Assembly (NCBI RefSeq): GCF_900454835.1
Contig: NZ_UGTM01000002.1
Location: forward strand, 682,001 to 746,000
From: Prevotella denticola
GTDB lineage: Bacteria; Bacteroidota; Bacteroidia; Bacteroidales; Bacteroidaceae
DNA length: 64,000 nt
Reading direction: 5' to 3'
This document shows, one piece after another, positions 6,884 to 16,264 of this stretch. The translations under genes and the position numbers were made by a program. How positions within the stretch are numbered: the first letter of the stretch is position 1; every line of letters starts with the position of its first letter. Below the pieces are notes generated by a model. It ran no database searches. It saw only the letters and a program-made list of their open reading frames with translations, and had not been told where the DNA came from.

Positions 6884-9800
6884 TTAACTTTGTTCAGATA
6901 ATTTCAGAATATATTGCACGATGCTGTCTGGGTTCTTCCTGCAATACTCGGTGAGTGCTGTGCGGTTGACGGCAATCTTGTTATGGTATATTCTGCTCAC
7001 GACAGGGTTAAGGTTGCCATACATAGCCAGCATACCGGGCAGGAGCGTGCGCTTTACCCGTGGCATTGCCAGCAGCAGGATGAGTACACGTACCTGCTGG
7101 CTGCCAGCCGTCGTGAAGTGGAACAGGTCTTCACATACGGTTCTGTCCGTGGCGTTGAATTTCCTGAAGAAAATCTCTGACAGGTCTGCTATACGGTCGG
7201 TAATGTTCCGCGTGGCCGTCTCTATGTCGGCGAAGAGCTTGGAGTCGAACTTCTTCATACGACGTTCTTCATTTTCCTGTACAACCTGATCATGCGTACG
7301 CCTGTAGTCCTGCATGAGCCGTTGCAGTGTCTTCAGAATCCTGATCTGGGCTATCCGGCTGTCAATCACCTGCAAGTTGCGGAGCAGGACGATGCGGTCA
7401 CGGCTGCCGGCATCTTTTTCTATTGAAGTCAGTTCGTCCAGCAAGGCATTCACCATTTCCTCATAGCCCTCCAGCCGCCGTAGTCTTTCGATACGGCCAG
7501 TTAGATATTTACGGATCACATCCAGCCCTTCTTGTGTGAAAATCCTTTCATATTGCACTTTTACAGCGATGAAGTCCGGGTAGACTTCAGCTATGGGACG
7601 CTGCCGGCATTCATCGGCGATCTGGCGGATACGTTCTTCCATGCCGTCGTTCAACCCTTTCAGTACGAGTGTGTCCTGTGTCGCATGGCGGAACTTCTCA
7701 AGTCGTTCTTTCAGTTCCTGTACGTGGTTGATCCAGACATCATTCCGACGGCATTGCTCCATGATGGCCTCTATGTCATCCGTGCTGCGTGCCTCTTCTG
7801 AAGCCTTCACCAGAGCGGTACACTCGTAGGTGTCAAACTTCCGTATGCGTTCAATCTGGTCATTGAGATATTTTACCACCTGCAAGGCTGCGTCCCGGTT
7901 CATCCTTGTAATCCTGGCAGACAGTGCGGCAAGCTGCTCATTGGAAGTATGCAGATTTTGTTCACTGATGCTGTCAATCTCACGTATGATGCCGTCTATG
8001 CTGTTGCGTTCGGTCTCTGTCAGGCGGGAGCGCAAGGTGTCCAGGGCAGACAGCCGCCGATACAGGTCGGTTTTGCTGACCTGTATCTGTCGGTATTCCA
8101 GCTGGTGTCGTCTGCGATAACTGACAAGCAGGATGCAGAAGATACATACGGTGGTGAAAATTATTATGCCGACAAGCTGCAGACTCGGCACCCTGTTGTC
8201 GAACGTGACCCACCCGGCTGTGTCTTCCCTGCCGTTTTCCACTCTCAAGACACCAAGGTCCGATCCTATATATAAGGTGTGGCCATGGACGAATCCTGCC
8301 TGTGCGTTGAAATGAATGTCGTCAAAATAGACACCGCAGTCTTCTATCTTTCCATTCCTGATTTTATACTTGTGCAAGCCTGCTTCAGGGACGGCATAGA
8401 CAATGCTGTCGCTGATGCAGAACATCCTGCTGCATCCATCGGCCCTGACCGAATCGGCTTCGAGGTTCTGCAGCTGATGATTGGTGAGCAGAAGCAGATG
8501 GCCCCCGGAGCGTCCGTATGTGGACAGGCTGCTTATGAAGGCCTTGTTCTCTGTCCCTGCAATGCGCCGTACATCATTCCCGTCTCCTGCGAATACGCCG
8601 TCATTGAGCGTGGCGATATAGATCTCACGGCTGTTTCGTGGCTGATAGAAATCGGTGATGTACCTGTTGTTCATCGCCTTCACGGTGTCTGTCCTGCCGT
8701 TTCTAAGGTTGACGGACAGCAAATAATCCTGTACGCCGAGCAGTATTCTCTCCCTTGAAGACTGTAGCTCCATCGAGGTGATACGTGTCTTGGGCTGCAC
8801 GAGGACCTGTGGCCGTGCGAAGAGCTGGTTGATGAGATAGTTCCTTCCGAGGGTCAGTCGACACAGCTGGTTGTTGGCATTGTAGTAGTAAATGTCATTT
8901 CCTTTCGCACACATCTCCCGCGGCAGGTCGTCATCTTCAAAATCATAGATCTTCCCGGCAGTCTGTTCATCTGCTTTCTGCCGGAACAGTTCGTGCTGGT
9001 TGTTGACATAGATCAGCTCATTGCCTGCCGGGCAGGCAGCAATGACCGGCGGATTGGCATTGAATATACCGAGATGGTGGGGGATGCGCCATACTGCATT
9101 CTTCGTGAGGAGTATAGAGAATCCTTTTCCATCGTCGGGAATGGCAATCCTGTGTGGATTGTCGGGAATATTGCTTCTTAGTGATATGCTGACAAACCGT
9201 TTCAGGTTGTCAGACAGCAGGATGCTTGACGATGTAATGAAATAGTGTGTCGGTCCTGCCTTGTAAAAGGAAAGTACAGGTTGTGGGAGCGGGTAGGACA
9301 CTTGCTTCATTCCGTCGGGTTCTTCTATTGTCAGTCGTTCACCGGACAGCACGTAGAGTTTCCCTCCGTAGACGGCAACGTTGCGTATGTTCTCTCCCTT
9401 GTGGTAAACGTCTGTCTTTCGTGAAGTTCTGTCGAAACTTACTACCCCGGCCTGTGTTGCGGCAAAAATCCGGTTGCCTCCTGCATGGCAGAGTCCGTTT
9501 ACCAGGAAAGGCTTTCCCTGCTGTTTCGCACCGTCTTCACAGACAGGATAAAGTTTCCTGAGTCCCTGTTGCTGCCGGTGGAGAGACATTGTGTAGAGTC
9601 CCTGGGAGGTTGCAACGAACAGACTGCTGTCTGCAATGTCGATGTCGTAGGGAGAGTAGCGGTTTCCCTTGCAGGGAATGTCGAAGGTGATCCGGTGGAC
9701 GAGCGTGTCTCCGGCCGTTTCCCATAATTGCAGTCCGGCATTGCGGCTTGCAATCCATAGAAAGTCCGTGCGGGCAGGGTCACGCTCTATGTCGTAGATA

Positions 9801-10054
9801 CGGTCCAGTCCGGTATAAAAGCGCTGTCGGTTTTCTCCCATAACGTGCCAGACGATTCCGTTTTCACCGCCTATCCAGTAACCGTTCCTGTCAAGGGAGA
9901 GTGCCGACAGCGGGTCGTCATAATGAAACTCCCTCTCCGATAATGAACGTGAGGCGGTTGTTTCCTTGCAGCCTGTAACGGCAAGGAATACCAGCATGCA
10001 GAGGCAACCTGCCAGAAGAAGTTTCTTCGACTTCCTGTTATCTTTCCTAATCAT
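6884..10054 (-). CDS. Large lipoprotein sensor: beta-propeller, one TM helix, coiled coil, unassigned C-terminus
   Basis: This protein of about 1056 residues begins with a lipoprotein signal peptide (lipobox LAVTGC, Cys29). Residues about 40-615 carry repeated WIGGENGIVW, LWIASRNAGLQLW and SLFVATSQGLYTM-like blades, the two-component-regulator propeller pattern. A single strong TM helix follows (near residues 620-645, IIIFTTVCIFCILLVSY). The rest is long charged helices (coiled coil) and a C-terminal helical domain. I see no HisKA/HATPase motifs, no receiver and no AraC or clear LuxR helix-turn-helix, so the output of this sensor is unknown. The start at 10054 (or the ATG at 10060) is supported by a TATCTTTG box just upstream. 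It is monocistronic. Confidence 0.75.
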   Translation of the reverse strand: MIRKDNRKSKKLLLAGCLCMLVFLAVTGCKETTASRSLSEREFHYDDPLSALSLDRNGYWIGGENGIVWHVMGENRQRFYTGLDRIYDIERDPARTDFLWIASRNAGLQLWETAGDTLVHRITFDIPCKGNRYSPYDIDIADSSLFVATSQGLYTMSLHRQQQGLRKLYPVCEDGAKQQGKPFLVNGLCHAGGNRIFAATQAGVVSFDRTSRKTDVYHKGENIRNVAVYGGKLYVLSGERLTIEEPDGMKQVSYPLPQPVLSFYKAGPTHYFITSSSILLSDNLKRFVSISLRSNIPDNPHRIAIPDDGKGFSILLTKNAVWRIPHHLGIFNANPPVIAACPAGNELIYVNNQHELFRQKADEQTAGKIYDFEDDDLPREMCAKGNDIYYYNANNQLCRLTLGRNYLINQLFARPQVLVQPKTRITSMELQSSRERILLGVQDYLLSVNLRNGRTDTVKAMNNRYITDFYQPRNSREIYIATLNDGVFAGDGNDVRRIAGTENKAFISSLSTYGRSGGHLLLLTNHQLQNLEADSVRADGCSRMFCISDSIVYAVPEAGLHKYKIRNGKIEDCGVYFDDIHFNAQAGFVHGHTLYIGSDLGVLRVENGREDTAGWVTFDNRVPSLQLVGIIIFTTVCIFCILLVSYRRRHQLEYRQIQVSKTDLYRRLSALDTLRSRLTETERNSIDGIIREIDSISEQNLHTSNEQLAALSARITRMNRDAALQVVKYLNDQIERIRKFDTYECTALVKASEEARSTDDIEAIMEQCRRNDVWINHVQELKERLEKFRHATQDTLVLKGLNDGMEERIRQIADECRQRPIAEVYPDFIAVKVQYERIFTQEGLDVIRKYLTGRIERLRRLEGYEEMVNALLDELTSIEKDAGSRDRIVLLRNLQVIDSRIAQIRILKTLQRLMQDYRRTHDQVVQENEERRMKKFDSKLFADIETATRNITDRIADLSEIFFRKFNATDRTVCEDLFHFTTAGSQQVRVLILLLAMPRVKRTLLPGMLAMYGNLNPVVSRIYHNKIAVNRTALTEYCRKNPDSIVQYILKLSEQS

Positions 10055-10073
10055 TGGCATCTCACTTTGTCTG

Positions 10074-10081
10074 CAAAGATA
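10074..10081 (-). promoter_or_regulatory. -7 element of the propeller lipoprotein gene
   Basis: Minus strand reads TATCTTTG followed by CAGACAAAG, only about 20 bp before the first in-frame ATG candidates. This excludes the far-upstream start at 10138 and implies a very short leader. Coordinates are accurate to a base or two. Confidence 0.5.
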
Positions 10082-10335
10082 GCTATTTCCTTGATTATAT
10101 CTTCTAAACTTCTGGAGATACTTTACTTTGAGCAACATTCTCTCTTGTGTTGTCAGGCATTGCCTGAACCGTTCTTTGATGTGTCCGCAAGGTTCCTCTA
10201 AAGAAGGAGTACAGTGTCCCTTTTGTCAAGATGATTTACTATCCTCTTCGGTATGGAGCATTCCGGTTGTCTGCACTCCCTGCGGATTTCGGAAAGGCGG
10301 GCTACAGGCAAAGTCGTGAAAGATTTGAGGAACTG

Positions 10336-10568
10336 TAAGTCGCTTATAGGCAGGTATATGGAAAACTGTATGCAAAAGGTGCTTAGTTGCGTCTCTGTTA
10401 GGCATCAGTAAGCGCGCAAGTAAGCGTTACTTGGGACGCAGACAGGCCTCTGTTGGAATGCAGTTGATCGGTGGTCAGGATACGGGCAGCGGTTCTGCCC
10501 TTGGCCGAATGTGTATGGAGCGGGACAGAACAGGTGATTCGACGGTTGGTATGTAAAACATTTTCATT
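10336..10568 (+). repeat. Dispersed intergenic repeat, copy B
   Basis: Begins TAAGTCGCTTAT and contains AAAAGGTGCTTAGTTGCGTC, then GCAAGTAAGCGTTACTTGGGA and CAGGCCTCTGTTG. It ends TGTAAAACATTTTCATT. The core is close to copy C (GCAAGTAAGCACTACTTGGGA...GGGCCTCTGTTG), and the length, 233 bp, matches copy A (234 bp). It occupies most of the 750-bp gap between the propeller gene and the DUF417 gene; no ORF in that gap is convincing. Confidence 0.7.
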
Positions 10569-10635
10569 TCCGTATGCGCATGGTATTTTCTGTTTCCCGC
10601 TGCATTGGCCGGCCGTTCCTGCCTGCTTATGTATG

Positions 10636-10669
10636 CAAAAGGGCGTATCACCTGGAAATGATACGCCCT
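10636..10669 (-). terminator. Terminator of the DUF417 gene
   Basis: AGGGCGTATCA (10640-10650) and TGATACGCCCT (10659-10669) form a perfect 11-bp stem. On the minus strand it is followed by TTTTGC. It is downstream of the DUF417 gene end at 10806. Confidence 0.75.
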
Positions 10670-10805
10670 CTCTTATGTTCCGTAGACCGTTTTATTTACG
10701 GCCAGTCCTGAAAATACTACGTTGAACTTTTGCCTATATGGCCATTGTCAGCTCCTTGTGTCTTTTGCATTTATGCGGCATATACTGCATTCCCTTTCGG
10801 GGGCG

Positions 10806-11393
10806 TCAGCCTTGTTTCTTCCTGAGAATCCGCTGGGCACAGTCGGCCAGTACGACCACTGCCGAAGCAAGAATGCACACGTCTTTGATGACAAGGCGTC
10901 CGGCACCTGTCAGTAACGGGAAACCGTGTTCGCCGCTGCCCAGGTCAGGCACCCACACCTCCGGCGTAGTGACCAGGAAGGACAGTGTGCCGAGAGTCAT
11001 CAGTATGACAAGCCCGGTGCCGACGAATCCCACCTTCGGAAACCATATTCCCAGCAGTGTCAGGATACCGAATGACATGATGGCTATTCCCAGTCCGTGG
11101 GAGAAAGTGTAGGTGTTGTTGGCTTCATGCCACTCATGTTTTGCCTTGTCGAATTCTCCTTCCTTGAGTTTGTAGTCCTTGTATTCCGGTGCGTTTTTCG
11201 TATAAAAGAAATTCATGAACGGACTGTTGGCAACGAAAGGTACGATGCCTTCCGCTTCATAGTTCCAGAACTTCAGACCACCGATCCATACAAAAATGAT
11301 GAAGATGGCGATGCGTACCAGATGGATGCCGGCACCCTTCAGGGATGCGGCAACATTGAGAATGTAATCTATAAACGATGTGATTCTGCTCAT
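10806..11393 (-). CDS. DUF417 (YkgB/RclC-like) inner-membrane protein
   Basis: This 195-residue integral membrane protein has about four hydrophobic helices (VRIAIFIIFVWIGGLKFW; GLGIAIMSFGILTLLGIW; GTGLVILMTLGTLSFLV; IKDVCILASAVVVLAD). It carries the DUF417 signature WIGGLKFWNYEAEGIVPFVANSP. The family includes RclC of Escherichia coli, linked to reactive chlorine resistance; a direct role here is inference. The ATG at 11393 gives MSRITSFIDYIL and was preferred over an in-frame start eight codons upstream. A TATCTTTG -7 box lies at 11528-11535 on the minus strand. The nearby PerR and redox enzymes fit an oxidative-stress theme, but it is not in an operon with them. Confidence 0.85.
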   Translation of the reverse strand: MSRITSFIDYILNVAASLKGAGIHLVRIAIFIIFVWIGGLKFWNYEAEGIVPFVANSPFMNFFYTKNAPEYKDYKLKEGEFDKAKHEWHEANNTYTFSHGLGIAIMSFGILTLLGIWFPKVGFVGTGLVILMTLGTLSFLVTTPEVWVPDLGSGEHGFPLLTGAGRLVIKDVCILASAVVVLADCAQRILRKKQG

Positions 11394-11527
11394 AAAATGT
11401 TTCGTTATTGAGGGCACTGTGCCCTGACATTAATATTAAAATAACAGGTCCGGATTATCCGGCAACCGTAGGGCAGGGGAGACAGCGTCCTTATGGCGTT
11501 TCTCCTTGCCCTGTTTGCATTGGGCTG

Positions 11528-11535
11528 CAAAGATA
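11528..11535 (-). promoter_or_regulatory. -7 element of the DUF417 gene
   Basis: TATCTTTG followed by CAGCCC on the minus strand, about 135 bp upstream of the coding start. Confidence 0.4.
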
Positions 11536-11688
11536 TGTCTTTTTCTTCAAATGGCAAAGAATTGCATCGTAATTTTTACAAATTGACAATCTTTCCTTGT
11601 CTTGTCCATTCCTTTCGGCCGTTGTCCATGACGGTTCATGGCCGGTAACGTAACCGGCTTTTACAGAAAGGGAGATGCCGTGGAGAAT

Positions 11689-13263
11689 CTACAGCTGCCC
11701 GAGATAAGCCGAAACCATCTCGGCACATCGTTCTCCGTCGATACCTGCACTGACGATACCGCCGGCATAGCCAGCCCCTTCAGCACAGGGGAAGAGGCCC
11801 TCAAGGCGTATGTGCATGAGGGTATCCCGGTTGCGGAGAATACGGACCGGCGAACTCGTACGTGTTTCGGAGGCAATCATCACGGCTTCGTTCGTAAGGA
11901 AGCCATGTGCCTGTTTTCCGAAGGTTTTGAAAGCCTCCTGAAGCCGTTCTGTGATAAAGGAGGGCATCCAGAAATGGAGCGGACTGGAAATAAGACCGGG
12001 TGCATAGCTCGACTTTGGGAGGTCGTACGACAGCCGGTTGTTCACGAAGTCCGCCATGCGCTGTGCAGGAGCTGTCTGGCTCCGGTTGCCCTGTTGCCAT
12101 GTGTCATGCTCCAGCTGTTCCTGATAGTACATGACGCGCAGCAGGTCATCCCCTTCTACATCTTCTGGGTTAAGCTGGACAACCATTCCCGAGTTCGACC
12201 ATTGCGTGCCGCGGTTGGCAGGGCTCATTCCGTTGGTTACCGTCTGTTCCGGACCGGTAGCCGAGGGGATGACGAATCCGCCGGGACACATACAGAACGA
12301 GTAGACGCCACGTCCCTGTACCTGTGTCACGAACGAGTATTCGGCCGTCGGGAGATACTTTCCCTTTCCGTTCTTGTTGTGATACTGTATCTGGTCGATC
12401 AGGTGAGACGGATGTTCCAGACGAACGCCTACGGCAATTCCTTTTGCTTCCATCTCAATGCCGGTTCTGGCAAGATAGCGGTAAACATCGCGTGCGGAGT
12501 GACCGGTAGCAAGAATCACCGGGCCGCGGAACGTACGCTTTATGCCTGTTGCGTCACGGTTGTCGACAGCTTCCACACCGACAACTTTGTTGCCTTCAAG
12601 CAGCAGGCTGGTCATCTTTGTCTGGAAATGCACCTCGCCTCCGCAGGCAAGAATCGTGTTGCGCATATTCTCGATCACACGAGGAAGCCTGTCTGTCCCG
12701 ATGTGGGGATGGGCATCGGCGAGGATGGAGGCCGGTGCACCATGCTGGCAGAAGACATTGAGAATCTTGTCGACAGGTCCGCGTTTCTTGCTGCGTGTAT
12801 AGAGCTTCCCGTCCGAATAAGCACCGGCTCCGCCCTCTCCGAAGCAGTAATTCGACTCCGGGTCTACCGTCTGCGTTTTCTTTATCGAGGCTATGTCCGT
12901 CTTTCGGTCGCGTACGTTTTTCCCACGTTCGAGGACTACGGGACGCAACCCCAGCTCTATGATTTTCAGGGAGGAGAACAGTCCGGCAGGGCCTTCACCT
13001 ACCACGATGACAGCAGGGCGGTTGCTCACATCCTGGTATTCGGTCTTCACGAAAGCGTCATCCTGTGGAAACTCATTGATGTAGATGCGGACTTTCAGGT
13101 TTACATAGATGTCACGGTGACGTGCGTCAATAGACCGTTTCAGGGTACGTACACGGTAAATCGTACGCTCGTCAAGTCCCTTTTCTCTGGCGAGATATGA
13201 TTTTATATTATCTTCGTTGTATGCCACCTGCGGCAAAACACGCAGCTGATATTCCTCTGTCAT
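11689..13263 (-). CDS. FAD-dependent dehydrogenase (COG2509-type)
   Basis: This 524-residue flavoprotein has a Rossmann FAD-binding motif VIVVGEGPAGLF followed by LRPVVLERG. It also contains the family-typical segments FGEGGAGAYSDGKLYTRSKK and CMCPGGFVIPS, and ends with AEGAGYAGGIVSAGIDG, the second FAD contact. About 90 residues precede the FAD motif, as is usual in this family of uncharacterised NAD(P)/FAD-dependent oxidoreductases. The substrate is unknown. The ATG at 13263 was chosen; the longer reading from 13293 would use TTG and overlaps a TATATTTG promoter-like box. The gene is divergent from thrA. The long plus-strand ORF on the opposite strand is a shadow. Confidence 0.9.
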   Translation of the reverse strand: MTEEYQLRVLPQVAYNEDNIKSYLAREKGLDERTIYRVRTLKRSIDARHRDIYVNLKVRIYINEFPQDDAFVKTEYQDVSNRPAVIVVGEGPAGLFSSLKIIELGLRPVVLERGKNVRDRKTDIASIKKTQTVDPESNYCFGEGGAGAYSDGKLYTRSKKRGPVDKILNVFCQHGAPASILADAHPHIGTDRLPRVIENMRNTILACGGEVHFQTKMTSLLLEGNKVVGVEAVDNRDATGIKRTFRGPVILATGHSARDVYRYLARTGIEMEAKGIAVGVRLEHPSHLIDQIQYHNKNGKGKYLPTAEYSFVTQVQGRGVYSFCMCPGGFVIPSATGPEQTVTNGMSPANRGTQWSNSGMVVQLNPEDVEGDDLLRVMYYQEQLEHDTWQQGNRSQTAPAQRMADFVNNRLSYDLPKSSYAPGLISSPLHFWMPSFITERLQEAFKTFGKQAHGFLTNEAVMIASETRTSSPVRILRNRDTLMHIRLEGLFPCAEGAGYAGGIVSAGIDGERCAEMVSAYLGQL

Positions 13264-13320
13264 AAATCGTGCAATTTCTTCTTCCAGCCACAAAATTAGT
13301 CAAATATATCGAGAAAAACG

Positions 13321-13351
13321 TTGGCAATTGGAATATTTCTTGTTATTTTTG
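13321..13351 (+). promoter_or_regulatory. thrA promoter
   Basis: TTGG (13321) and TATTTTTG (about 13344-13351) are spaced about 20 bp apart, fitting the Bacteroidota consensus, with a leader of about 60 nt before the ATG at 13417. No attenuator-like threonine/isoleucine leader peptide is evident. Confidence 0.55.
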
Positions 13352-13416
13352 CGCCTAAGTCTGGCATTTTCTCCATCATAAAGGGGAGTCGGATAATAAC
13401 CCAAAAGACATCAGCA

Positions 13417-15852
13417 ATGAAGGTATTGAAATTTGGAGGAACATCCGTTGGTTCTGTTTCGAGTATTCTAAGTCTGAAGAAGATTGTAGAGAAAGAGGCC
13501 CGGCACCAGCCTGTCATCGTGGTGGTCAGTGCCTTGGGCGGCATCACCGACCAGCTTCTTTCCACGTCGCGGATGGCATTGAAAGGCGACGAGGACTGGC
13601 GGACGGAGTTCGACCGGATGGTAGACCGCCATCACCGGATGATAGATGCCGTCATTACCGATCCGCAGGACCGTGAAGAACTGTCCGGCAAGGTAGACGG
13701 TCTTTTTGAGCAGCTCCGGTCTATCTATTACGGTGTGTATCTCATCCATGACCTCAGTCACAAGACCCAGGATACAATCGTAAGCTATGGCGAACGCCTC
13801 AGCTCTAACATTGTGGCAGTGCTCATCCGTGGCTCCAAGTGGTTGGATGCACGCACGTTTATCAAGACGGAAGAGAAGCAGGGCAAACGAAGTCTCGACA
13901 CGGAACTTACCAACAGGCTCGTGGCCGCTGCCTTCTCCGACCTTCCCCGCATCTCCCTTGTCCCCGGCTTCATTGCACAGGACCGTGACTCGGGCGACAT
14001 CACTAATTTGGGACGTGGCGGAAGCGATTACACCGCTTCTATCCTTGCCGCAGCCCTCAATGCCGAGGTGCTGGAGATATGGACGGATGTCGACGGATTC
14101 ATGACCGCCGACCCCAAGGTCATCAAGGAGGCATACACCATCAATGAACTGTCGTACAAGGAGGCCATGGAGCTCTGCAACTTCGGAGCAAAAGTCGTCT
14201 ATCCGCCGACGATATACCCTGTGTGCGTGAAGAATATCCCCATCAGGGTAAAGAATACCTTTCACCCGGAAGGAAAAGGGACTGTCATCAAGTCGCACAT
14301 AGAGAACAATGGGAAACCTATCAAGGGCATATCGTCCATCAAAGACACGACGCTCATCACTGTGACCGGTTTGTCCATGGTGGGTGTCGTGGGGGTCAAC
14401 CGGCGTATTTTCAGTTCGCTTGCCGACAACGGCATCAGTGTCTTCCTCGTTTCTCAGGCTGCATCAGAGAACAACACCTCTATCGGCGTGAAGGATGAAG
14501 ATGCCGTGAAAGCCGTGAATGTACTGAACGAGGAGTTCCGGCTTGAGATAGAGGACGGACGGATGTTCCCCATGTATGCTGAGAGCGGTCTTGCCACCGT
14601 GGCCATTGTGGGAGAGAACATGAAGCGCACGCCGGGTATCAGCGGAAAGCTCTTCGGCACGCTCGGACGTTCGGGAATCAGCATCATTGCACTGGCACAG
14701 GGTGCGACGGAAATGAACATCTCGTTCGTTGTAAGGGGGTCGGACCTGCGGAAATCCCTGAATGTACTGCACGATTCGTTCTTCCTGTCTGAGTATAAGG
14801 TGCTGAACCTGTTTGTATGCGGTGTCGGTACGGTGGGCGGAAAACTCATCGAGCAGATCAAGAACCAGTACGAAGAACTGAAGCGGCATTCCCATCTGAA
14901 ACTGAATGTAGTGGGAATCGCCTCATCGCACAATGCCATCTTCAACCGTGACGGGCTGAACCTTGACAACTGTCTGGAAGATCTCCGGGCAAGCGAACCG
15001 TCCAATCCAGAACATCTGCGTGATGCGATTCTCGGGATGAACATTTTCAACTCAGTGTTCGTCGACTGCACTGCCTCCAGGGAGATTGCAGCTCTTTATC
15101 AGTCGCTCCTTGAAAACAACATATCAGTCATTGCGGCCAACAAGATAGCAGCTTCCAGTGCATACGAGAACTATTGCCGGCTGAAGCAGACTGCTCTCCA
15201 GCGTGGGGTGAAGTTCCGTTTTGAAACGAACGTAGGTGCCGGTCTGCCGATCATAGGGACTATCAACGACCTGCGCAATTCAGGGGACAGGATATTGAAG
15301 ATAGAGGCCGTCCTGTCCGGAACACTCAATTTCATCTTCAATGAAATCAGTGCCGATGTCCCCTTCTCGGAGACCGTAAGACGGGCGAAGGGGCAGGGCT
15401 ACAGCGAGCCGGACCCACGCATCGACCTCAGCGGAACGGATGTGATCCGCAAACTGGTCATTCTTACACGCGAGGCTGGCTATAAGGTGGAACAGGAAGA
15501 TGTGGAGAGACACCTCTTTGTCCCTGATGAATATTTCAAGGGATCGGTGGACGACTTCTGGAAACATCTGCCCGAACTTGACGCAGACTTTGAACGGCGT
15601 CGCCGGAAACTTTCTGACGAAGGCAGACGCTGGCGATTTGTGGCGACGATGGAACACGGCAGGACAAGTGTGGCACTGAAGGCCGTAGGATCACTCCATC
15701 CTTTCTACAACCTCGAAGGATCCAACAACATTGTCCTCCTCACCACAGAACGTTACAAGGAATACCCCATGCAGATACAGGGCTACGGAGCCGGTGCTTC
15801 CGTGACGGCTGCCGGTGTGTTCGCCAATGTCATGAGCATTGCCAACATATAG
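13417..15852 (+). CDS. thrA: Bifunctional aspartokinase / homoserine dehydrogenase
   Basis: This 811-residue fusion carries the aspartokinase domain at the N-terminus (MKVLKFGGTSVGS; substrate region near NLGRGGSDYTAS and EIWTDVDGFMTADP). Two ACT-type regulatory segments follow in the middle (ITVTGLSMVGVVGVNRRIF; VAIVGENMKRTPGISGKLF). The C-terminus is homoserine dehydrogenase (NLFVCGVGTVGGKLIEQI; catalytic-domain FETNVGAGLPII and LSGTLNFIFNE). It catalyses the first and third steps from aspartate to homoserine, for threonine and methionine. The length is normal for ThrA. The start fits KFGGTS at the N-terminus. Unlike many genomes, thrB/thrC do not follow; a strong terminator comes directly after. 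Confidence 0.97.
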   Translation: MKVLKFGGTSVGSVSSILSLKKIVEKEARHQPVIVVVSALGGITDQLLSTSRMALKGDEDWRTEFDRMVDRHHRMIDAVITDPQDREELSGKVDGLFEQLRSIYYGVYLIHDLSHKTQDTIVSYGERLSSNIVAVLIRGSKWLDARTFIKTEEKQGKRSLDTELTNRLVAAAFSDLPRISLVPGFIAQDRDSGDITNLGRGGSDYTASILAAALNAEVLEIWTDVDGFMTADPKVIKEAYTINELSYKEAMELCNFGAKVVYPPTIYPVCVKNIPIRVKNTFHPEGKGTVIKSHIENNGKPIKGISSIKDTTLITVTGLSMVGVVGVNRRIFSSLADNGISVFLVSQAASENNTSIGVKDEDAVKAVNVLNEEFRLEIEDGRMFPMYAESGLATVAIVGENMKRTPGISGKLFGTLGRSGISIIALAQGATEMNISFVVRGSDLRKSLNVLHDSFFLSEYKVLNLFVCGVGTVGGKLIEQIKNQYEELKRHSHLKLNVVGIASSHNAIFNRDGLNLDNCLEDLRASEPSNPEHLRDAILGMNIFNSVFVDCTASREIAALYQSLLENNISVIAANKIAASSAYENYCRLKQTALQRGVKFRFETNVGAGLPIIGTINDLRNSGDRILKIEAVLSGTLNFIFNEISADVPFSETVRRAKGQGYSEPDPRIDLSGTDVIRKLVILTREAGYKVEQEDVERHLFVPDEYFKGSVDDFWKHLPELDADFERRRRKLSDEGRRWRFVATMEHGRTSVALKAVGSLHPFYNLEGSNNIVLLTTERYKEYPMQIQGYGAGASVTAAGVFANVMSIANI

Positions 15853-15867
15853 AGACTTACAGATACA

Positions 15868-15915
15868 GAAAACACCCTGGAAGCAGATGTCCGCATCTTT
15901 TTCCAGGGTGTTTTC
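15868..15915. terminator. Bidirectional terminator after thrA
   Basis: GAAAACACCCTGGAA (15868-15882) and TTCCAGGGTGTTTTC (15901-15915) form a perfect 15-bp stem, with an inner AGATG/CATCT stem. The A- and T-rich flanks allow termination in both directions. The following stretch 15916-16256 (about 340 bp) contains no supportable gene. Confidence 0.85.
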
Positions 15916-16244
15916 GTAAAAAACAGCATATACTTATATATCGAATTATTGGTGTCCGATAAAACTTTAACAGCATGATTTCCCCTGCGTAATCTCTTTT
16001 AAGCAGGCAGCTCCTCATTGTCTTCGGAAATATGGGCCTCCCTGACGGAATAAGTTGTGCCGGCACAGTTTCTTCTCCAGCTACAATCTGCTGCCGTCAC
16101 GGCAATATTATTGCAAGGAGCGGGCCGTCAACACGACTGGTGTCTGCCGTCAGCACAATCTGTGACGGGCATCAGCACATTTGCAGGAAAAGCCTGCTCA
16201 ATCCTGTCGCTATCATATACAGTAAGGCACTGACAACCGACTTA

Positions 16245-16264
16245 CACGGTAAAAGTTTACCGTG
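16245..16264. repeat. Hairpin overlapping the rnz stop codon
   Basis: CACGGTAAA and TTTACCGTG form a 9-bp perfect stem around AG, and the minus-strand rnz stop codon lies in it. There is no T-run downstream on the minus strand, so it may protect or pause rather than terminate. Confidence 0.5.

Noticed and set aside
11638..13200. 520-codon plus-strand open frame
   Set aside because: It lies wholly antisense to the FAD-dependent dehydrogenase, whose FAD motifs and full domain are unmistakable. The frame is open because of the GC-rich codon pattern of the real gene.
15916..16256. Possible gene or RNA in the thrA-rnz gap
   Set aside because: No frame is protein-like, there is no promoter of the local type, and only the hairpin at the rnz stop is structured.
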